DNA from: Solirubrobacterales bacterium
Lineage (GTDB): Bacteria > Actinomycetota > Thermoleophilia > Solirubrobacterales > Solirubrobacteraceae
Assembly (NCBI GenBank): GCA_019239375.1
Contig: JAFAZZ010000179.1
Location: 1-35,992 of the forward strand
Direction: 5' to 3'
Length of the DNA: 35,992 bases
Shown here: piece by piece, positions 15,273 to 23,696 of the stretch
Layout of the letters: each line of letters begins with the position of its first letter
Position numbering within the stretch: position 1 is the first letter of the stretch
Made by a program: the position numbers and the translations under genes
Notes under the pieces: model-generated
Told to the model about the DNA's origin: nothing
Seen by the model: the letters and a program-made list of their open reading frames with translations, nothing else
Database searches by the model: none

Positions 15273-17038
15273 CCTGGCAGGTCGGGGCGTTCCTGATCCT
15301 CGCCCTCGCCTTGGCCGGGGGATTCGCCTGGTATGAGCGGGCCCATCCCGACGCACGCATCGTGGCGCTCGTCGGCACGCTCGCGGCGTTCGCCGCGCTC
15401 GGCCGAATCGCCTTCGCGGCAGTGCCGAACGTCAAGCCGACGACCGACATCGTGCTCGTCTCGGGCTACGCCCTGGGCGGCGGGCCGGGCTTCGCGGTCG
15501 GGGCGCTGGGTGGCCTGGCCTCGAACTTCTTCTTCGGGCAGGGCCCCTGGACGCCGTGGCAGATGGCAGGTTGGGGGCTGGTCGGCGTAATCGGAGCCGC
15601 CCTGGCCGTGGTTAGCCGACACCGGATCGGGCGCTGGCCGCTCGCACTGGTCTGCGCCGCCGTGGGGTTCGCCTTCACCGCGCTCCAGGACCTGGGCGAC
15701 TGGGTTACCTACAGCGACCACAGCCTGGTTGCGCTCGGCGTCTATGTGGGGAAGGGAATCGGGTTCGACTGCGTCCATGCCGCGGGGTGTCTGCTGTTCG
15801 CCCTGGCGCTCGGGCCCGCGTTGATCCGGTCGCTCAGCCGGTTCGCGACCCGGCTGCAAGTGACCTGGCGGACCCCAGACGCCTCGTCGGGTCGCGCCGG
15901 CCTCGCGCTCCTCCTCATGGCCCTCCCGCTCGGTTGGCTAGCTGGCCAGCCAGGAGGGGGGCCCAGTGTCGCCCGTGCGGCCGCGACTCCCACGGGCTAT
16001 CTGCTCGCGGCCCAGAACGCCGACGGCGGCTTCGGACCATCGCCGGGTTCCGCGTCCTCGCAGTTGTACTCCGGGTGGGTGGCCCTCGGGCTGGCCGCCG
16101 CCGGCGAGAACCTCCAGGGGGTCGCCCGAGGCGGATACGACCTGCTCGACTACGTGCGCGGCGGCGCCGCCTCCGCTTCGGATCCGGGCTCGATCGCGCG
16201 GACGATTCTCGTGGCGCGGGCGGCGGGCGCCTCGGCGACCGATTTTGGCGGGCGCAACCTGGTGGGGGCGCTCGAGCGCGATATCCGGACCAATGGCTCG
16301 GTGGCGAATCAGGTCAACCTGACCGCGTTCGCGCTGCTGGCGCTGCGGGCGGCGGGCGTCGGACCGCCGGCCGCCGCGCTGCCGTGGCTAGCCCGCCAGC
16401 AGGACGCCGACGGCGGTTTCAACTTCGCCACGCGCGGCGGGACGAGCGACGTCGACGACACCGGCGCCGCGCTCCAGGCGCTGGCTGGCGCCGGAGGGCC
16501 GGCGAGCGCACGGGCGCGGTCGCGCGCGGTCCGCTTCCTGCGCGCTCAGCAGCGGGACGACGGCGGCTTCCCCAGCCTGCCGGGCGCCGACTCTAACGCA
16601 CAATCGACGGCGTTCGCCGTACAGGGACTGATCGCGGGTGGGGTCGACCCCGGCTCGCTACGCCAGCGGGGCGCCTCCCCGCTCGACTACCTGCGCTCGC
16701 TGATCGCCGGGGACGGCCACGTCCGCTACTCGCGGACGACCGACCAGACGCCGACCTGGGTGACCGCCGAAGCGCTGCTGGCCCTCGAGGCCAAGCCCCT
16801 GCCGCTGGCGCCCGTGACGCGGCGGCACGCCCCGGCGGTCCACCGCGCACCTCCTCGCCCGGCCACGGCTCGGCGCGCGTCGGCCGCTCCCCGGTCGACT
16901 GATCGCCCCGCGCAAACGCGTCCCGCCGCCGCGCGGCGCGCGGTGGCGCATCGGACCCAGGGGGCCGAACTTGACCGCCTGGCCGTCGATGCCGGGCTGC
17001 TGACGGCTCTCAGCCTGGCGCCGCTCGGCCAGGGCTGA
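15269..17038 (+). CDS. ECF S-component fused to an extracellular alpha/alpha-toroid (transcobalamin N-terminal-like) domain
   Basis: A 589-residue fusion. Residues 1-195 form an ECF substrate-binding component with about six helices and the family stretches GRIAFAAVPNVKPTTDIV and SNFFFGQGPWTPWQM. A further hydrophobic segment (about 210-228) leads into an Ala-rich junction. Residues 241-510 hold six repeats of two helices each, with the prenyltransferase/squalene-cyclase-type turns QNADGGFG, QQDADGGFNF and QQRDDGGFPS. Six such repeats make an alpha6/alpha6 toroid, the fold of the N-terminal half of transcobalamin. A DVDD motif (394-397) occurs in repeat four. The tail (511-589) is Pro/Ala/Arg-rich, ending in a short hydrophobic stretch. 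The toroid would lie outside the membrane. Cobalamin as cargo is inferred from the riboswitch. Confidence 0.88.
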   Translation: MTWQVGAFLILALALAGGFAWYERAHPDARIVALVGTLAAFAALGRIAFAAVPNVKPTTDIVLVSGYALGGGPGFAVGALGGLASNFFFGQGPWTPWQMAGWGLVGVIGAALAVVSRHRIGRWPLALVCAAVGFAFTALQDLGDWVTYSDHSLVALGVYVGKGIGFDCVHAAGCLLFALALGPALIRSLSRFATRLQVTWRTPDASSGRAGLALLLMALPLGWLAGQPGGGPSVARAAATPTGYLLAAQNADGGFGPSPGSASSQLYSGWVALGLAAAGENLQGVARGGYDLLDYVRGGAASASDPGSIARTILVARAAGASATDFGGRNLVGALERDIRTNGSVANQVNLTAFALLALRAAGVGPPAAALPWLARQQDADGGFNFATRGGTSDVDDTGAALQALAGAGGPASARARSRAVRFLRAQQRDDGGFPSLPGADSNAQSTAFAVQGLIAGGVDPGSLRQRGASPLDYLRSLIAGDGHVRYSRTTDQTPTWVTAEALLALEAKPLPLAPVTRRHAPAVHRAPPRPATARRASAAPRSTDRPAQTRPAAARRAVAHRTQGAELDRLAVDAGLLTALSLAPLGQG

Positions 17039-17084
17039 GCCTGATCAAGTTGGCGGACAAACCCGATAGCCTCCGGGCCGCTGC

Positions 17085-18236
17085 ATGCGGATAGGAGTCC
17101 CCAAAGAGACCGCCGACGGCGAGCGGCGGGTGGCGCTCGTGCCCGAGGTGGCTGGGAAGCTGGTGGGCGCCGACGGCGGGACCGAGGTGGTGGTGGAGCG
17201 CGGCGCGGGCGCGGGCGCGCTGATCCCGGATGTCCAGTATGAGGAGGCCGGGGCGGGGATGGTCGATGACCCGGCCGGCCCGTATGAGGCGGACGTGGTG
17301 GTGAAGGTCGCCGCTCCGAGCGCCGAGGAGATCGGGCGTCTGCGCCCCGAGAGCGTGCTGATCGGGTTTCTGGCGCCGCTGACCGCGGGCGAGGCGGTTC
17401 AGGCGATCGCCCAGACCGGCGCGACCAGCTTCGCGATGGAGGCGATTCCGCGGATCAGCCGGGCTCAGTCGATGGACGCGCTGTCCTCGCAGGCGAATAT
17501 CGCGGGGTATCGGGCGGCGTTGATCGGCGCGCAGGAGCTTGGCCGGTTCTATCCGATGCTGATGACGGCGGCGGGAACGATCCGCCCGGCGGTCGTGCTG
17601 GTGCTGGGCGCCGGCGTGGCCGGCCTACAGGCGATCGCGACGGCCCGGCGGCTGGGGGCGGTGGTTCAGGGCTTCGACGTGCGGGCGGCGGTCAAGGAGC
17701 AGGTCGAGTCGCTCGGCGCGCACTTTTTGGAGTTCGATCTGGGTGGCGATCTGGAGGGCACGGGCGGGTATGCCAGGGAGCTCACGCCCGAGCAGCAGGG
17801 CCGACAGCAGGAGCTCATGGCCGAGGCGATCGGCAAGGTCGATGTCGTGATCAGCACTGCGGCCGTGCCGGGGCGCCGCGCGCCTGTTCTGGTCACCGAG
17901 GAGGCCGTCCGGAAGATGAAACCAGGGTCGGTGATCGTGGACTTGGCGGCCGAGACGGGCGGGAATTGCGAGCTGACCGAGGCGGGTCAGAGCGTGGTGC
18001 GCCACGACGTGAAGATCCTCGGACCGCTGAACGTGCCGTCCACGATGCCCGAGCATGCTTCACAGCTCTACGCGCGCAACATCCACTCGCTGCTGGATCT
18101 GATGATCAAGGAGGGCGAGTTGGAGCTGGACTTCGATGACGAGGTGATCGCCGGAGCGTGCATCACCCGCGAGGGAGAAATCGTCCACGAGGCCGCTCGG
18201 GCGGCCGCCCAGGCCGCTACAGCCACCAGTTCGTAA
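17085..18236 (+). CDS. pntAA: NAD(P)+ transhydrogenase (Re/Si-specific) subunit alpha part 1
   Basis: NAD(H)-binding soluble subunit of the proton-pumping transhydrogenase, which uses the proton gradient to reduce NADP+ with NADH. The 383-residue length suits the three-gene form of the enzyme. It starts MRIGVPKET, then ERRVALVPE, has the RISRAQSMDALSSQANIAGY region, the Rossmann turn VLGAGVAGLQAIATARRLG (about 168-186), and GSVIVDLAAETGGNCELT. These are shared with alanine dehydrogenase, but the next two genes settle the identity. No membrane helix is present, as expected because the helices are in PntAB and PntB. Eleven bases separate its stop from pntAB. This is the first gene of the operon. 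Confidence 0.96.
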   Translation: MRIGVPKETADGERRVALVPEVAGKLVGADGGTEVVVERGAGAGALIPDVQYEEAGAGMVDDPAGPYEADVVVKVAAPSAEEIGRLRPESVLIGFLAPLTAGEAVQAIAQTGATSFAMEAIPRISRAQSMDALSSQANIAGYRAALIGAQELGRFYPMLMTAAGTIRPAVVLVLGAGVAGLQAIATARRLGAVVQGFDVRAAVKEQVESLGAHFLEFDLGGDLEGTGGYARELTPEQQGRQQELMAEAIGKVDVVISTAAVPGRRAPVLVTEEAVRKMKPGSVIVDLAAETGGNCELTEAGQSVVRHDVKILGPLNVPSTMPEHASQLYARNIHSLLDLMIKEGELELDFDDEVIAGACITREGEIVHEAARAAAQAATATSS

Positions 18237-18247
18237 GGGGGTAGTCC

Positions 18248-18574
18248 GTGAGCACGATCACCGAGATCGCGATCCTCGTCCTGGCCGCGTTCGTCGGGTT
18301 CGAGGTGATCTCGAAGGTGCCCAACACGCTGCATACGCCGTTGATGTCCGGCACGAACGCGATTCACGGGATCGTGCTGCTGGGGGGGTTGTTGTTGATG
18401 CACGAGGCGCATGGGGTGCTGGAGCACGCGCTGCTGGTGATCGCGATCGCGTTCGGCACGATCAACATCGTGGGCGGGTTCTTGGTAACCGACCGGATGC
18501 TGGGGATGTTCAAGCGAAAGCCTGAGGTGCCTTCGGAGGAGGCCGGGGGCGAGCGGGAGATCGAGCGCCAGTGA
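18248..18574 (+). CDS. pntAB: NAD(P)+ transhydrogenase subunit alpha part 2
   Basis: A small membrane subunit of 108 residues carrying the alpha-side helices of the proton channel. About three hydrophobic segments are seen: residues 4-20 (ITEIAILVLAAFVGFEVI), 35-56 around GTNAIHGIVLLGG, and 60-82. The HTPLMSGTNAIHGI segment is characteristic of the family. The C-terminus is short and charged. GTG is the start, with a GGGGG-containing ribosome-binding stretch a few bases before it. The stop overlaps the pntB start by four bases (GTGA), so the two membrane subunits are probably made in step. Confidence 0.95.
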   Translation: MSTITEIAILVLAAFVGFEVISKVPNTLHTPLMSGTNAIHGIVLLGGLLLMHEAHGVLEHALLVIAIAFGTINIVGGFLVTDRMLGMFKRKPEVPSEEAGGEREIERQ

Positions 18575-20007
18575 GCGTCGCCACGATCTTCCTGCAGCGG
18601 ACGAACTTCATCGACGCCTGCTACATCGTCGCCTTCTCGCTCTTCATCTACGGGATGAGCGGGCTGACCGGCCCGCGCACGGCGGTGCGCGGCAACATGA
18701 TCGCCGCGGTCGGGATGGCGATCGCCATCATCGCCACGCTGCTGACGCCCCACGTGCTGTCTGGGTCGAGCACGCCGTGGCTGATCGCGCTGGGGCTCCT
18801 GATCGGGGTGGCGGTCGGGGTGCCGGCGGCGCGCAACGTGCGCATGACGGCGATGCCCCAGATGGTTGCGCTGTTCAACGGTGTGGGTGGCGGGGCGGTG
18901 GCGATCATCGCCTGGATCGAATACCGCCACCACTTCGCCTCGGGCGGGGGGGTGTGGATTGAGAAGTCGCAGATCCCGACGCTGTTCGCGGCGATAGTCG
19001 GGTCGATCTCCTTTTGGGGGTCGAACATCGCCTTCGGCAAGCTGCAGGAGATCCTCCCCGGGCGGCCGATCAAGCTGCCCGGGCAGACCGTCATCAACGC
19101 GGTGCTGTTCGTGATCTGCCTCGCGTCGGCGATCGTGCTGGCCGCGGGCACGCACTCGCAGGGGCTGTTCATCCTGGGGATCCTCCTCGCCGCGGCGATT
19201 CTGGGCAACATGGTGGTCCTGCCGATCGGTGGGGCCGACATGCCGGTCGTCATCTCCCTGTTGAACGCGTTCACCGGCCTATCGGCCGCCGCCGCCGGCA
19301 TCGCTTTGAACAACACCGCGATGATCGTGGCCGGAATGATCGTCGGCGCGTCCGGAACCATCCTGACCAACCTGATGGCTAAGGCGATGAACCGCTCGGT
19401 CCCGGCGATCGTGGCCGGCGGATTCGGGGGAGCCATCGCCGCGCCGGCCGGCGTTCCCGGCGCCGAGGACCGCGGTCCCATCCGTTCGACGAGTCCTCAG
19501 GATGTGGCCATCCAGCTGAGTTATGCCCGCCAGGTCGTGATCGCCCCGGGTTACGGGATGGCGGTCGCGCAGGCCCAGCACGCCGTGCGCGAGCTCGAGA
19601 AGGCGCTCGAGGCCAAGGGAGTCACGGTCAAGTTCGCCATCCACCCGGTTGCGGGACGGATGCCCGGTCACATGAACGTGCTCCTCGCCGAGGCCGACGT
19701 GCCCTACGACCTGCTGCGCGAGATGGACGAGATCAACCCCGAGTTCGGTCGCACCGACGTCACGCTGGTCATCGGCGCCAACGACGTGACCAACCCGGCG
19801 GCCAAAAACGAGCCCGGCTCGCCCATCTACGGCATGCCGATCCTCGAAGTCGACCAGTCCGGCTCGGTCATCGTCCTGAAACGATCGATGGCCTCCGGGT
19901 TCGCGGGCATCGACAACCCGCTGTTCTACGACCCCAAGACCGCGATGCTCTTCGGCGACGCCAAGCAATCGGTGAGCGACATCACGTCAGAGGTGCACGC
20001 GCTCTGA
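18571..20007 (+). CDS. pntB: NAD(P)+ transhydrogenase subunit beta
   Basis: Membrane and NADP(H)-binding subunit of 478 residues. About nine helices fill residues 8-290, including GPRTAVRGNMIAAVGMAIAI, VALFNGVGGGAVAI and MPVVISLLNAFTGLSAAAAG. The soluble NADP-binding domain follows from about 300, with VIAPGYGMAVAQAQ, HPVAGRMPGHMNVLLAEA, VIGANDVTNPAA, and KRSMASGFAGIDNPLF, all conserved in PntB. It completes the pntAA-pntAB-pntB operon. It supplies NADPH, for which the folate and biosynthetic enzymes nearby are consumers in general, although no direct link is implied. Confidence 0.97.
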   Translation: MSVATIFLQRTNFIDACYIVAFSLFIYGMSGLTGPRTAVRGNMIAAVGMAIAIIATLLTPHVLSGSSTPWLIALGLLIGVAVGVPAARNVRMTAMPQMVALFNGVGGGAVAIIAWIEYRHHFASGGGVWIEKSQIPTLFAAIVGSISFWGSNIAFGKLQEILPGRPIKLPGQTVINAVLFVICLASAIVLAAGTHSQGLFILGILLAAAILGNMVVLPIGGADMPVVISLLNAFTGLSAAAAGIALNNTAMIVAGMIVGASGTILTNLMAKAMNRSVPAIVAGGFGGAIAAPAGVPGAEDRGPIRSTSPQDVAIQLSYARQVVIAPGYGMAVAQAQHAVRELEKALEAKGVTVKFAIHPVAGRMPGHMNVLLAEADVPYDLLREMDEINPEFGRTDVTLVIGANDVTNPAAKNEPGSPIYGMPILEVDQSGSVIVLKRSMASGFAGIDNPLFYDPKTAMLFGDAKQSVSDITSEVHAL

Positions 20008-20138
20008 CCGAACTCTGGTAGCCGAAGGCTGATGGATCCCGCACTCGGCGCCTGAGCCCGGTTCACCGACACGGCGCCCGCCTCGGCACTTTGTGATAGC
20101 TTCCCGACCGCCGAATCCCCGGCCAGCCACATCGGGGA

Positions 20139-20230
20139 GCGGAGGACCCAATTCGTTGGGGCGAGTCTCGCGGTGATCCGCGAGAAGCGCTCACCCCCAG
20201 GAGCGCTAGCCCGTCAGCTAACTCCGCAGG
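20139..20230 (+). ncRNA. c-di-AMP (ydaO-yuaA) riboswitch
   Basis: The closing helix pairs GCGGAG (20139-20144) with CTCCGC (20222-20227). Conserved single-stranded blocks are present: GGAGGACCCA then TTGGGGCGAG on the 5' side, and CCGTCAGCTAACTCCGCAGG on the 3' side, the strongest mark of this class. A hairpin CTCGCGG-TGAT-CCGCGAG (about 20167-20184) lies between. In actinobacteria this class commonly precedes genes for wall hydrolases, and the next gene is such a protein. The aptamer sits in the 358-bp gap between pntB and that gene; about 135 bases separate it from the chosen start codon. No U-run terminator was recognised. Confidence 0.93.
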
Positions 20231-20365
20231 CCCAGGCGCCATGTGCAACGGCTCGCCCACGGAGGACTGTCCGTGTTCGGTTCCAGCAGCTTTCGTAGAT
20301 GGAGACAGCGCAAGGACGGCGCGCGAGGAGCGTGGGAGCAGGGAACGGTTGACCGTCGAGCTGAC

Positions 20366-21244
20366 ATGGGTCATGTCCGGGTGCTCGCCGCACTGTTCGG
20401 CCTGGCGCTGGTGGCGCCGGCGTCGAGTGCCCTCGCCGCTGCGCCCGCGTCGGGCGGCGCAGCGATGGTGAAGCCGCAGCCCACCCGTGGGATCGTCAGA
20501 GCGAGCACCTCCACCGCTGTGTTCACGCGCACGTTGCGCAAAGGAGAGTCGGGGGCGGACGTGAAAACGCTCCAGACCTGGCTGACCGACGTCGGTTACT
20601 CGGTTCCGTCGACCGGCTACTTTGGCTCGATGACCCGGGCCGCGGTGATCAGGTTCAAGACGGCAGAGAACCTGGTGCCGGCGAACGGGCTGGTGGGCAA
20701 CCGGGCCGCGGCGACGCTCTTGGCGGCGGTCAAGAACACCGCCCAGAGCTCGGGCGTGGTCGACGCCCCGGGTGCCTCGACGGCGGGTCCGAGCGGCTGG
20801 GTGTTCCCCCTCCAGCCGGTCGCGAAGGTCCTGCCCTCGCACGACTGGACGCTCGACCAGGGGATCGACATCGGGATGGTGAACAACCTCTGCGGGGCCG
20901 GCGCGGTCGAGGTGGCGATGACCTCCGGGACGATCGTGCAGGAAGGGATCGACGGGTTCGGGCCGGCCGCCCCGGTGCTCAAGGTGGCCAGCGGTCCCTA
21001 CGCCGGCCGGTACATCTACTACGGTCACGCCATGCCGGCGCTCGTGCCGGTCGGGACGCTCGTCACGGCCGGCCAGCCGATCGCCGATGTCGGCTGCGGC
21101 AGCGTGGGCATCTCGGACGCGCCCCACCTCGAGATCGGGATCAGCGACGTCGGTGGACCGCCCTGCTGTCCGGGCAGCCAGGAGACCTCGCCGGCGATGT
21201 ACGACATCGTGCTGAACCTGTTCCGCAAGGCCGGCGGCACCTAG
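20366..21244 (+). CDS. Secreted peptidoglycan-binding and M23-like (LytM) protein
   Basis: An exported wall protein of 292 residues under a c-di-AMP riboswitch. It has a signal peptide (residues 1-27, [20 protein letters not shown]), then a PG_binding_1 domain at about 54-115 ([32 protein letters not shown]). An M23-type beta domain follows at about 145-265 ([49 protein letters not shown]). Zinc ligands of active M23 enzymes are HxxxD and HxH. Here the first His is Asp (DQGID) and the last His is Glu (HLE), so activity is uncertain. ATG at 20366 is chosen because it gives a good signal peptide; the frame is open back to 20243. Role in wall remodelling linked to turgor is inferred from c-di-AMP control. 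Confidence 0.85.
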   Translation: MGHVRVLAALFGLALVAPASSALAAAPASGGAAMVKPQPTRGIVRASTSTAVFTRTLRKGESGADVKTLQTWLTDVGYSVPSTGYFGSMTRAAVIRFKTAENLVPANGLVGNRAAATLLAAVKNTAQSSGVVDAPGASTAGPSGWVFPLQPVAKVLPSHDWTLDQGIDIGMVNNLCGAGAVEVAMTSGTIVQEGIDGFGPAAPVLKVASGPYAGRYIYYGHAMPALVPVGTLVTAGQPIADVGCGSVGISDAPHLEIGISDVGGPPCCPGSQETSPAMYDIVLNLFRKAGGT

Positions 21245-21288
21245 GGACGAGAGCAGTCTCAGGCCAACTCCGGGATACGCTCCGGGGG

Positions 21289-22272
21289 ATGGGCGATTCA
21301 GATCTGGTTCGGGCGCCGACGGTTTGTCTGCGCGCGGGCGGCAGAACGTTCGAGCTGGGGGACAGGCCCTGGCTGATGGGGATCGTCAACGCCAGCCCGG
21401 ACTCGTTCTCGGACGCCGGGCTGCATCGCACGCTCGAGGATCGCGTGACGCTGGCCGCGGAGCTGCTCGAGGCGGGGGCTGACGTGATCGACATCGGCGG
21501 AGAATCCGGCGTCACCGGCGTGCCCGCGGTGGCGGCAGAGGAGGAGATCGCGCGCGTGGTGCCGCTGATCGAACGGGTGGCCGGCAGCCTCGGCGCGCTG
21601 GTCTCGGTCGACACCTACAAGCCGCTCGTTGCTCGCGCGGCCGTCGAGGCGGGGGCGGCGGTCGTCAACGACGTGAGCGGCCTGCGCGATCCATCACTGG
21701 CCGATGTGTGCGCGCGCTCGGGTGCGGGACTCGTGCTCATGCACACGCGTGCGGCTCCCAAGGAGAAGCTGCTCGATCCGTCGCTCGACGGGCGGGTAGC
21801 CGATGACGTGGATCTCTTCCTGCGCGAGCGGATCGCGGTGGCCCTGGAGCGGGGGGTCGCGTTCGAGCAGCTGATCCTCGATCCGGGACCCGACTTTGGC
21901 AAGACCCCGGCGCAGACCGTCGAGGTGTTGCGCGCGCTGCCGGCGCTCCACGCGCTCGGGCGGCCGGTGCTGCTGGCCGTCTCGCGCAAGGACTTCGTCG
22001 GCGCGATCACCGGCCGTCCCCCGCGGGCCCGGACGGCCGGAACGCTGGCGGCGATCGGGCACGGGGTGGGCGCCGGGGCCCATATTCTGCGCGTTCACGA
22101 CGTGGCCGACGTGGCTGACTTCCTCGCGGTCCGCGCCGCGCTGGCGGGCGAGGCGCCGGTGGATCCGGCGCTGAGGCTAGCCGTGGAGCTGCGCCGTGAG
22201 CCGCCCCGCGCCGCGTCCCGCGACACGCGCGTCGCCGCGCACGGCGAGCTCGACGGCGCCGCACCTCGCTAG
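21289..22272 (+). CDS. folP: Dihydropteroate synthase-like protein
   Basis: A folate-pathway enzyme of 327 residues that would join p-aminobenzoate to hydroxymethyl-dihydropterin diphosphate. The TIM barrel shows the strand motifs MGIVNASPDSFSDAG, DVIDIGGESG, LVSVDTYKPLVARAAVEAGA, VVNDVSGLRDP, LVLMHTRA, LILDPGPDFGKT and LLAVSRKDFVGAI. Loop 2 normally reads GGESTRPGA; here it is GGESGVTGVPA, so the Thr-Arg pair that contacts substrate is replaced. This may be a clade variant or a paralog with another role. The last 45 residues are an unconserved Ala/Arg-rich tail. It stands between the M23-like gene and the Rho-like gene, with 44 and 74 bp gaps; folD lies further on. Confidence 0.88.
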   Translation: MGDSDLVRAPTVCLRAGGRTFELGDRPWLMGIVNASPDSFSDAGLHRTLEDRVTLAAELLEAGADVIDIGGESGVTGVPAVAAEEEIARVVPLIERVAGSLGALVSVDTYKPLVARAAVEAGAAVVNDVSGLRDPSLADVCARSGAGLVLMHTRAAPKEKLLDPSLDGRVADDVDLFLRERIAVALERGVAFEQLILDPGPDFGKTPAQTVEVLRALPALHALGRPVLLAVSRKDFVGAITGRPPRARTAGTLAAIGHGVGAGAHILRVHDVADVADFLAVRAALAGEAPVDPALRLAVELRREPPRAASRDTRVAAHGELDGAAPR

Positions 22273-22346
22273 CCTGAGGGACCAATCGCCGGTCGCTGGC
22301 GCAACGCGACCGGAGCCCACCGATCAAACCCACGAGGAGGCACACC

Positions 22347-23687
22347 ATGTCGATCCTGGACCGCGACGCGCTCGCCGCCAGTCCCCTGGCCGACCTTCAC
22401 GCCCTGGCGTCCGAGCTCTCGATCGACGGCTATCGCCGCCTGCGCAAGGCTGAGCTGGTCGACGCGATCCTCACCCGCCAGGGGGGCGAGGCGACGGTCT
22501 CCGAGGAGGAAGAAGAAGCGGTTGGTCCGGCCGAAGAGGAGCGTCCAGCCGCCCGGCGCCGCCGCGGTCGCCGCGGCGGGCGGAGCCGCGGCGGCGTCCG
22601 CGAGGACACAGAGGAGACCATGGCCGCCGAAGAAGAGGGGGAGGCGCCCGCCGGACCAGCGCCCGAGGGCTTGGAGGAAATCGAGGAACAGGTAGAGCGG
22701 GCGGGCCGAGGTGAGCGCGGCCGGCGCGAGCCGGAGGTGCGCGATCCGGAGGTTCGGGACGAGCGCGAGCGAGGCGAGGACGAGGAGGAGATCGTCGAGG
22801 GCGAGGTGGAACTCCTGCCCAACGGCTCAGGGTTCCTTCGCGTCAACCCGCCCGAGTCCTCCGAGGACGACGTGTACGTCTCGGCCGCCCAAGTCAAGCG
22901 GTGTGAGCTGGTGCCGGGCGACAGGATCTCCGGCCCGCGCCGGTCGGCCCGCCGCTCCGAGCGGTTCGCTTCGCTCATCCGCATCGACACGATCAACGGC
23001 CAGCCGGCCGACGAGGTCGTCGACAGCACCCGCTTCGACGACCTGCCCGCCGCCTTCCCAAGCGAGCGATTCAAGCTGGGATCCGATGATCCGACGATCA
23101 AGGCGATCGAATGGCTCACGCCGTTCGGCTTGGGGTCGCGGGTCACCATTGCCGGCGCGGCACGCGCCGGCAAGACTGAGGCGCTGCGCCGCCTGGCCGC
23201 AACTCTCGCCGGCACGGAGGACTTCCACGTGTCGGTCGTTCTCGCCGGGGCGCGTCCCGAGGAGATCAGCGACTGGCAGGAGGGGCCGGTGGCACCGGCC
23301 GGCGCGGTCAGCTTCGCCGCCTCGGCCGACGCGCAGGCGCAGACGCTCGAGCGCGCGATCGATCAAGCCCGCCGGCTTGCCGCCCGCGGCTCGCACGAGG
23401 TCGTGCTGATCGACACACTCTCCGGGGTTCAGCCGCACGCCGCCCGGAAGCTGCTCGCCTCGGCTAAGAACATCGCCGGGGGCGGCTCGCTCACCGTGAT
23501 CGCCACCGCCTCGGAGCCGGTGGGCGGCGAAACGACCGTGATCGCACTCGATCCGCTGCTGGCCTCGACCGGCCGCTTCCCGGCGCTGGATCTGCTGCGC
23601 AGCTGGACGATTCGGCCCGAGCTGCTGGTCGGCGAGGCCGGCGCCGAGGCGATCGCGCGGGCGCGGATGGAGGCAATCGACGCCTAG
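22347..23687 (+). CDS. Divergent Rho-like transcription termination factor
   Basis: A 446-residue protein built like Rho. It has a Rho_N-type helical start (residues 1-45, LADLHALASELSIDGYRRLRKAELVDAIL), an acidic then Arg/Gly-rich insert (50-150), and a cold-shock-like RNA-binding domain (155-225, LLPNGSGFLRVN, DVYVSAAQVKRCELVPGDRI). The hexameric ATPase core follows from about 245. Its P-loop reads GAARAGKTEAL where Rho has PPKAGKT. The RPEEI motif is kept, and KNIAGGGSLTVIATA matches the usual RNIEEGGSLTI. But the Q-loop and R-loop region (RLARAYN through GGVDA) is missing or replaced by LSGVQPHAARK. It is therefore either a shortened Rho paralog or a lineage-specific version. GAGGAGG lies at 22334-22340, seven bases before the ATG. 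Confidence 0.85.
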   Translation: MSILDRDALAASPLADLHALASELSIDGYRRLRKAELVDAILTRQGGEATVSEEEEEAVGPAEEERPAARRRRGRRGGRSRGGVREDTEETMAAEEEGEAPAGPAPEGLEEIEEQVERAGRGERGRREPEVRDPEVRDERERGEDEEEIVEGEVELLPNGSGFLRVNPPESSEDDVYVSAAQVKRCELVPGDRISGPRRSARRSERFASLIRIDTINGQPADEVVDSTRFDDLPAAFPSERFKLGSDDPTIKAIEWLTPFGLGSRVTIAGAARAGKTEALRRLAATLAGTEDFHVSVVLAGARPEEISDWQEGPVAPAGAVSFAASADAQAQTLERAIDQARRLAARGSHEVVLIDTLSGVQPHAARKLLASAKNIAGGGSLTVIATASEPVGGETTVIALDPLLASTGRFPALDLLRSWTIRPELLVGEAGAEAIARARMEAIDA

Positions 23688-23696
23688 AGCCGTGGT

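Noticed and set aside
15992-16800. Terpene/squalene cyclase encoded in the cobalamin operon
   Set aside because: The DVDD motif and QxxDGGF turns fit, but there is only one toroid fused outside a transporter component and under a B12 riboswitch; transcobalamin-like binding is the simpler reading.
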